From Natrialbaceae archaeon Tc-Br11_E2g1 (GTDB lineage Archaea; Halobacteriota; Halobacteria; Halobacteriales; Natrialbaceae), in contig LKNC01000142.1 of the NCBI GenBank assembly GCA_001564255.1, positions 1 through 7,215 of the forward strand: DNA of 7,215 bases, read 5' to 3'. Made by a program: the position numbers and the translations under genes. Every line of letters begins with the position of its first letter. Position 1 is the first letter of the stretch. A model generated the notes under the pieces. The model saw only the letters and a list, made by a program, of their open reading frames with translations. It had not been told where the DNA came from and made no database searches. Below are positions 1-4,783 of the stretch, piece by piece.

Positions 1-1
1 G

Positions 2-1606
2 GACGAGCGGATTGCCGACCTCGCCGCCCGGGATCCTCTCTCGGCCGCCGGCGAGGCGACCGCCCGTGGCGACCCCGTCGGGACCGTCGCCGCCGAGTCG
101 GGGCTGGCGATCACGGCCGAGGCCGTCGGGAGCTACGACGACGTGCTGACGGCGACGGTCGGGTTCACCGTCGGCCACTACTACCTCGACCGGACCGTCC
201 CCGAGGACACACGACTCCGGGAGGTACGGAGCCTCGAGACCGGTAGCGAGGTTCGGATCTACAGCCGCCCGGACAGCGTTCCGCTGTACGCCTTAGACGT
301 CCTCGACCTCTCGCTCTCGATCGAGAACCGGGAACTCGTCCTCGAGGGCTACGAGACGATCGCCGACGGGGACGTGGAGGGACGACGCGCCCCGTCCCGG
401 GCGATCGAGACGGTCGCCGACGCCCCGCCTGACCCCGCCGTGACCGCCGTCCTTGGCAAACACACGAACGGTTACGGCGTCCTCGAGGACCTGTTTGCCG
501 ACCCCGCGGTGACCGACGTCTACGCCACCTCGCCGGTTTCCTCGAACCCGCTTCGGGTCGTCGTCGATGGCGAGTCGATGTCGACGAACGTCTACCTGAC
601 CGAGGAGGGAGCGGCCGCGCTCGCCTCGCGGGTTCGCCGGACGAGCGGCCGGGCGTTCTCGCGGGCCAGTCCCACCGTCGACGCGACCGCGTCACTCGAG
701 AACGGAACCGGGGTCCGGATCGCCGGCGTCACCGATCCGGTCGCCGATGGCGTCGCATTCGCCTTCCGCGAGCGGGCAGCGGACACGTTCACTCTGCCGG
801 GGCTCGTCGCGAACGGGACGGTACCGCCGGAGGCCGCGGCCTTCCTCTCGGTCGCGGTCGAGCGAAACGCCGCGACGCTCGTGGCGGGGACCCGTGGTGC
901 GGGGAAGACGACGCTGCTCGGAACCCTGCTGTACGAACTCCCCCCCGACACCCGGACGGTCCTCATCGAGGACACCCCCGAGTTGCCCGTCGGGCCGCTC
1001 CAGTCGGTCGACCGGGACGTTCAGGCGCTCCGGACCGGAACCGGCGACGGTCCCGAGATCACGCCCGTCGAGGCACTCAGGACCGCGCTCCGTCTCGGCG
1101 ACGGGGCACTCGTCGTCGGGGAGATCCGCGGCGAGGAAGCGCCTGTCCTCTACGAGGCGATGCGCGTCGGCGCGAACGCGAACGCCGTCCTCGGAACCAT
1201 CCACGGCGACGGCGGGGACGCCGTCTACGAACGCGTAGTCTCGGATCTGGCGGTCCCACCGTCGTCGTTCGGGGCCACGGATCTGGTGGTGACCGTCCAG
1301 GCCTACGCCACTCCGGACGGGCGCAAACGCCGCCTCGCGGCGATCGAGGAAGTCGTCTCCGGCGAGGACGGCGTGTGGTTCGAGTCGCTGTACGAACTCG
1401 AGGTCGACCGGGCGGTCTCGACGGCCCGCATCGATCGCGGCGAGAGTCGCGTCGTCGAACGGCTCGCCGGGCCGACCGAAACGTACGCCGACGTCCGGGA
1501 AGCGATCGGGGAGCGTGCCACGGTCCTCGAATCGCTCGCGAACGACGGTCGAACGACCCCGGAGGAGGTCGCCGCGGTCTACGCCGACCGCCGGATCGGC
1601 GGATGA
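2..1606 (+). CDS. Type II/IV secretion or type IV pilus-like assembly ATPase (PilB/GspE/VirB11-like), 5' partial
   Basis: This is a cytoplasmic hexameric-type ATPase expected to power a pilus or secretion machine. The frame is open from base 2 to the TGA at 1604-1606 (534 visible residues), so the true start lies left of the window. The GTG at 143 is internal: the upstream codons read as ordinary haloarchaeal protein (DERIADLAARDP...). Nucleotide-binding elements appear in the family order, numbered from base 2: Walker A GTRGAGKTT (about 296-304), Asp box VLIEDTPEL (about 320-328), Walker B GALVVGEIRGEE (about 368-379) and His box GTIHGDGGD (about 398-406). About 290 residues precede Walker A and resemble the N-terminal domains of archaeal GspE proteins only in general character. 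The gene overlaps the membrane platform gene by ATGA, as expected for a motor pair. Which machine it serves (adhesion, secretion or DNA transfer) cannot be read from this gene alone. Confidence 0.93.
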   Translation, partial: DERIADLAARDPLSAAGEATARGDPVGTVAAESGLAITAEAVGSYDDVLTATVGFTVGHYYLDRTVPEDTRLREVRSLETGSEVRIYSRPDSVPLYALDVLDLSLSIENRELVLEGYETIADGDVEGRRAPSRAIETVADAPPDPAVTAVLGKHTNGYGVLEDLFADPAVTDVYATSPVSSNPLRVVVDGESMSTNVYLTEEGAAALASRVRRTSGRAFSRASPTVDATASLENGTGVRIAGVTDPVADGVAFAFRERAADTFTLPGLVANGTVPPEAAAFLSVAVERNAATLVAGTRGAGKTTLLGTLLYELPPDTRTVLIEDTPELPVGPLQSVDRDVQALRTGTGDGPEITPVEALRTALRLGDGALVVGEIRGEEAPVLYEAMRVGANANAVLGTIHGDGGDAVYERVVSDLAVPPSSFGATDLVVTVQAYATPDGRKRRLAAIEEVVSGEDGVWFESLYELEVDRAVSTARIDRGESRVVERLAGPTETYADVREAIGERATVLESLANDGRTTPEEVAAVYADRRIGG

Positions 1607-3297
1607 GCGTCGTCGACGCGCTCGCACGGCTCTACCCGTGGCCCGTCGAGGCGAGTGACGAACTCGGGGACGCACTCGCGTTCGTCGAATCCGGCCACGA
1701 CCCCGAGACCGTCGTCCGGGCGGGGTACGTCGCCGGCTGTCTCGCGACCGTCCTCTCGACGCCCCTTGTGCTGTCGCCGCTTCCCCTCTGGGGGTCGCTC
1801 CTCTCGGTCCTCGCGGTCGGGCTCTGTGTCACCCACGGGGTCCACTCGAGTCCGCACCTGCTCGCTGCGGTCCGGCGAACGCGTGCGTTAGGTGACACGC
1901 CGGCGTTGATCGGGCGGATCGTCCTCCGGATGGGGATCCAGCCAGCCACGGAATCGGCGGTCCGATTCGGGGCAGAAACCGGCGAAGGGCCGCTCGCGGC
2001 GAGTCTCGCCGACCACGTCGACCGGGCAGCGGGGACGCCACGGACCGGCCTCCTGTCGTTCGCCGAGGAGTGGGCCGACCGGTTCCCCGCGGTTCGTCGG
2101 TCCGCACACCTGGTCGTCTCCGCCGGGAGCGCCCCCGAGGGGGAACGGACCCGGACGCTCGACCGTGCGCTCGCGGCCGTTCTCGACGGGACCCGGGACG
2201 GGATGGCCGAGTTTACCGCGAAGATCCGCGGGCCGGCGACCGGGCTGTACGCTTTCGGCGTCATGCTTCCGCTCGCACTGGTGGCGCTCGTCCCGGCCGC
2301 GACCATGGCGGGCTATCCCGTCTCGATCTGGGTGTTCGTCCTCGTCTACAACCTCTTGCTTCCGGCGATGCTCGTCGCGGTCGGCACCTGGTTGCTCGTC
2401 CGCCGTCCCGTCGCCTTCCCCCCGCCTGCGGTCACGCGTGCCCATCCAGACGTCCCCGACCGGACGTGGCCGCCGATCGTCGCCGGCCTCGGGGTCGCGG
2501 TCGGCGGGTTCGTCGCGATTGGACACCTCGGATCGGCCGTACTCGCCCCCATCGCCGCCGTCGGCCTCGGCCTCGGGGTCGCGCTCACCGGCGTCTACCA
2601 CCCCGTCGCCACGGTCCGCGGGCACGTCCGCGACGTCGAGGAACACCTCGTCGACGCGCTGTACCTGATCGGCCGGCAGGTCGCGGAAGGCGAGTCCGTC
2701 GAATCGGCGATCGACCACGCCGGGGATCGGGTTCCCGGCGAAACCGGCGACGTGTTCGCCGACGCCGCCGGCCTCCAGCGGCGACTCCACCTGGGCGTCT
2801 ACGACGCCTTTCTCGGCCCCTACGGCTCACTCGCCGACGTCCCGAGCCCACGGGCGAGGAGTACGGCCTCCCTGCTCGCTATCGCCGCCGAAGAGGGCCA
2901 GCCAGCAGGCCACGCGATCGTCTCGATGGCCGACCACCTCGAGGAACTCGGGGAGGTCGAACGCGAGACCCGTCGACAGCTGTCTGCCGTGACCGACACC
3001 CTCGAGAACACGGCGTCGATCTTCGGGCCGATGGTCGCCGGCTCGACCGTCGCCCTCGCCGGCGGCATGGTCGGCAGTGGCGCAGAGGCCGCGGACGCAG
3101 CCACGCTCCCGACGGATGCGCTCGCGGTCGTCGTCGGGATCTACGTGCTGACGCTCGCAGTCGTGTTGACGACGGTCTCGGTCGGACTCCGCTATGGCCT
3201 CGATCGCTCGCTCGTGGGCTATCGCGTCGGGCGCACACTCACCGCCGCGACGGCGATCTACGTCTGTTCGGTGATCGTCGCCGGTGCGTTCGTCTAA
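1603..3297 (+). CDS. Type II secretion system F family protein (TadC/PilC/GspF-like membrane platform)
   Basis: This is a 564-residue polytopic membrane protein, probably the inner platform that the adjacent ATPase acts on during pilin or pseudopilin assembly. The start is the ATG at 1603, which overlaps the ATPase stop as ATGA. An upstream in-frame GTG at 1375 would run 230 bases into the ATPase in another frame and is rejected. Hydrophobic segments are visible at about 41-59, 61-80, 213-235, 239-266, 290-309, 311-333, 472-492, 504-527 and 544-563. They separate two soluble, helical, charged blocks (about 85-210 and 335-470), the double-F-domain layout of archaeal TadC/FlaJ/PilC-like proteins. 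The second block has the helix LVDALYLIGRQVAEGESVESAI near 349-370 and SMADHLEELGEVERETRRQL near 441-460, both typical of T2SSF cytoplasmic domains. No strong Shine-Dalgarno is close by; translation probably depends on coupling to the upstream stop. The family call rests on topology and context and is robust; the substrate is unknown. Confidence 0.9.
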   Translation: MSVVDALARLYPWPVEASDELGDALAFVESGHDPETVVRAGYVAGCLATVLSTPLVLSPLPLWGSLLSVLAVGLCVTHGVHSSPHLLAAVRRTRALGDTPALIGRIVLRMGIQPATESAVRFGAETGEGPLAASLADHVDRAAGTPRTGLLSFAEEWADRFPAVRRSAHLVVSAGSAPEGERTRTLDRALAAVLDGTRDGMAEFTAKIRGPATGLYAFGVMLPLALVALVPAATMAGYPVSIWVFVLVYNLLLPAMLVAVGTWLLVRRPVAFPPPAVTRAHPDVPDRTWPPIVAGLGVAVGGFVAIGHLGSAVLAPIAAVGLGLGVALTGVYHPVATVRGHVRDVEEHLVDALYLIGRQVAEGESVESAIDHAGDRVPGETGDVFADAAGLQRRLHLGVYDAFLGPYGSLADVPSPRARSTASLLAIAAEEGQPAGHAIVSMADHLEELGEVERETRRQLSAVTDTLENTASIFGPMVAGSTVALAGGMVGSGAEAADAATLPTDALAVVVGIYVLTLAVVLTTVSVGLRYGLDRSLVGYRVGRTLTAATAIYVCSVIVAGAFV

Positions 3298-3300
3298 ACC

Positions 3301-3308
3301 TTGAAATA
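3301..3308 (+). promoter_or_regulatory. TATA-like box for a leaderless transcript of the small prepilin-like gene
   Basis: TTGAAATA lies in the 36-bp gap after the platform gene and is preceded by TAAACC. It is the only A/T-rich island in a very GC-rich neighbourhood. Its centre is about 29 bp upstream of the ATG at 3334. Haloarchaeal TATA boxes usually lie about 26-28 bp upstream of the transcription start, so transcription would begin at or within a few bases of the ATG. No Shine-Dalgarno is present before that ATG, which fits leaderless translation, common in haloarchaea. This suggests that the downstream trio can be expressed separately from the motor genes. The match to the TTTAWA-type consensus is imperfect. 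Confidence 0.55.
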
Positions 3309-3333
3309 CCGGGGGGCGGCCAGACACCCCACC

Positions 3334-3825
3334 ATGGACCGAACGGATCGCGAGGCCATCCTCGAGAGCGGATCAAGGGGCGGAACGTCACGTGGGCAGA
3401 CCGAGCCGCTCGCGGCACTGGCGGCCGTCCTCGCCGTCGGGATCGGCCTGACGCTTTACGCCGGCGTCGCCACAGAGCAGTATCCGGGGACCGACGATCG
3501 ATCGGTCGCGGCGGTCACCCTCGAACGGGTCTGGGACGACGTCGGCTCCGACGGGCTGTTCGACGAGCGGACCGACGACCTCGAGGCGGCGAGCCAGGCA
3601 CGTCCCGACGGGTACAACGTCTACCTCGAGGTCACGACGGGGGACGTCGACGATCCCGAAACGGTCGCGGAACTGTTCGTCGACGCCGACGGGACTGTTC
3701 GTCAGGAGACGCCCGACCCGCCCGCTGACGCCGGGTCGGCGAGTCGGTCGATCGGCCTGCAACGCACCGACACGCCCGGTGACGTCAACGCTGGAACGCT
3801 ACGCGTGGAGGTGTGGTCGCGATGA
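3334..3825 (+). CDS. Small single-pass membrane protein with prepilin-like N terminus (probable DUF7285 family)
   Basis: This 163-residue protein has a short charged N-terminal leader (about 1-20), the motif RGQTEPL at 20-26, one hydrophobic helix (about 24-45) and then an acidic, probably exported domain. A basic residue and Gly directly before Gln, then Glu within a hydrophobic stretch, recall archaeal class III (type IV prepilin-like) signals, where the peptidase cuts after Gly. If cut there, Glu would be at +3 rather than the +5 seen in methanogen pilins, so processing is an inference. The ATG at 3334 is chosen over the TTG at 3301 because the TTG falls within the TATA-like box and the ATG is at leaderless distance. 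The gene overlaps the next by ATGA. A role as pseudopilin or minor subunit of the adjacent machine is likely but unproven. The DUF7285 label is recalled from the RGQTEPLAAL signature and gene order, not searched. Confidence 0.85.
   Translation: MDRTDREAILESGSRGGTSRGQTEPLAALAAVLAVGIGLTLYAGVATEQYPGTDDRSVAAVTLERVWDDVGSDGLFDERTDDLEAASQARPDGYNVYLEVTTGDVDDPETVAELFVDADGTVRQETPDPPADAGSASRSIGLQRTDTPGDVNAGTLRVEVWSR
3807..3813 (+). promoter_or_regulatory. Strong Shine-Dalgarno site setting the start at 3822
   Basis: GGAGGTG lies inside the 3' end of the preceding gene, with 8 bases between it and the ATG at 3822. It is a near-perfect complement to the archaeal 16S rRNA 3' tail. It supports the ATG at 3822 over the in-frame GTG at 3813, which overlaps the site itself. 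The second gene of the trio therefore appears to use SD-guided initiation coupled to the ATGA overlap, whereas the first looks leaderless. Confidence 0.7.
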
Positions 3826-4781
3826 GGGGATCGGGTCGGGCCGTCAGTACCGCCGTCGACGTCGCGCTGTTCCTGTTGCTCGTGAGCGCGGCGGTAGGGC
3901 TGCTTACCTACGGTATCGACGACGCCGACTCGGAGCCGGCCGAGGCCGAGCGGATCGCCGAAACGCTCGCCGCGACGACGACTACCGTCGAGTACTCCCT
4001 CGAACCGGTCGAGAGACACGACGACACGGGGACGTTCGACGACGCGGACTTCGACAACGAGAGCTACGAACGGACGGGACACGGCCCGGTTGCCGGTTTG
4101 CTCGCCGAGGCCGCCGTCACGAACGGTCGAATCGACGGCGAACGGATCACCTACGCCGGCGAGGACTTCGAGACGGCAGTCGAGCGAAACGCTTTGGGCG
4201 CACTCGAAGGCGAGGGCGATATCCACGTCCACGCGGCGTGGCGACCCTACGAGGATGCGTCGATCGATGGGGAGGCGTCTACCGGACGAACACCACCCCC
4301 CGACGCGGACGTTACGAGCGCGACGATGACCGTCTCGAGTGGTCACCCACCCGTCGACGGGGGAGCGGTCGCCGAGGGCTACGAGGACGGGGACTTCGCG
4401 GATGCAGCGTGCCCGATCGCCGACGCGATCGTCGAGGGCTATCTCCCCACCGAACAGTCCCAGCTCGCACTCGAAGGTCAGGGGACCGAACGGGACCTCG
4501 TCGTCTCCCGCTACAAGCGACTGGCGGACGTCCTCGAGGTCGACCTCGACGCCGAAACCGGGGATCTGAGCCGGAGCAATGCCAACGCCTCGGCTGCAAA
4601 CGACCGACTGGCGGCGCAACTGGCACCGATCGTCACAGAGGATCTCGAGGCCGCGTTCGGGCCGGAGGTAGACCGCATCGAAACCGAGTACCCCGCCGAC
4701 CAGCGGGACGCGGTGATCGGGGAGACGATCGCCGACGGCGTCTCGACCGGTGAGGCGACGATCACCGTCCGGACGTGGTAA
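3822..4781 (+). CDS. Single-pass acidic membrane protein with pilin-like N terminus (probable DUF7284 family)
   Basis: This is a 319-residue protein. It begins MRGSGRAVST followed by a hydrophobic helix at about 11-31, then an acidic domain of about 285 residues that is probably extracytoplasmic. The R-A-V-S-T pattern at 6-10 resembles the RG/RA-VSP(V) processing site of haloarchaeal type IV pilins, but the very short leader and the Thr-Ala-Val-Asp that follows depart from the usual form. The rest shows alternating helical and strand-like stretches, a C-terminal helical part (about 221-305) and an end in ATITVRTW. One N-glycosylation sequon, N255-A-S, is present and there is a single Cys (C198). 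The ATG at 3822 overlaps the preceding stop and has GGAGGTG 8 bases upstream. The next gene starts 2 bases after this stop. It is probably a minor or pseudopilin-like partner of the machine. The DUF7284 label is from memory of the N-terminal signature and neighbourhood. Confidence 0.84.
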   Translation: MRGSGRAVSTAVDVALFLLLVSAAVGLLTYGIDDADSEPAEAERIAETLAATTTTVEYSLEPVERHDDTGTFDDADFDNESYERTGHGPVAGLLAEAAVTNGRIDGERITYAGEDFETAVERNALGALEGEGDIHVHAAWRPYEDASIDGEASTGRTPPPDADVTSATMTVSSGHPPVDGGAVAEGYEDGDFADAACPIADAIVEGYLPTEQSQLALEGQGTERDLVVSRYKRLADVLEVDLDAETGDLSRSNANASAANDRLAAQLAPIVTEDLEAAFGPEVDRIETEYPADQRDAVIGETIADGVSTGEATITVRTW

Positions 4782-4783
4782 CG

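Noticed and set aside
1375..1602. Upstream extension of the platform protein to a GTG at 1375
   Set aside because: The added residues are Arg-rich nonsense lying within the ATPase frame; the ATG at 1603 gives the standard ATGA overlap.
692..1675. 327-codon minus-strand frame opposite the ATPase
   Set aside because: Antisense shadow rich in Arg/Asp/Gly with no recognisable motif, opposite an ATPase with intact Walker A, Walker B and His box.
3311..3330. G-run/C-run (GGGG...CCCC) as a terminator hairpin after the platform gene
   Set aside because: A four-base stem with a 12-base loop and no following T-run is weak, and G/C runs are expected at this composition.
3301..3333. TTG start giving 11 extra residues to the small protein
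   Set aside because: The TTG is part of the TATA-like box and has no Shine-Dalgarno; the ATG at 3334 fits leaderless initiation.
2070..3728. 552-codon plus-strand frame overlapping the platform gene and the small gene
   Set aside because: Its translation is extremely Arg/Pro/Gly-rich, unlike acidic haloarchaeal proteins, and it crosses two well-supported genes and the promoter gap.
3779..4753. 324-codon plus-strand frame inside the second small gene
   Set aside because: Arg-rich out-of-frame shadow; the overlapping frame has the membrane helix, Shine-Dalgarno and ATGA junction.
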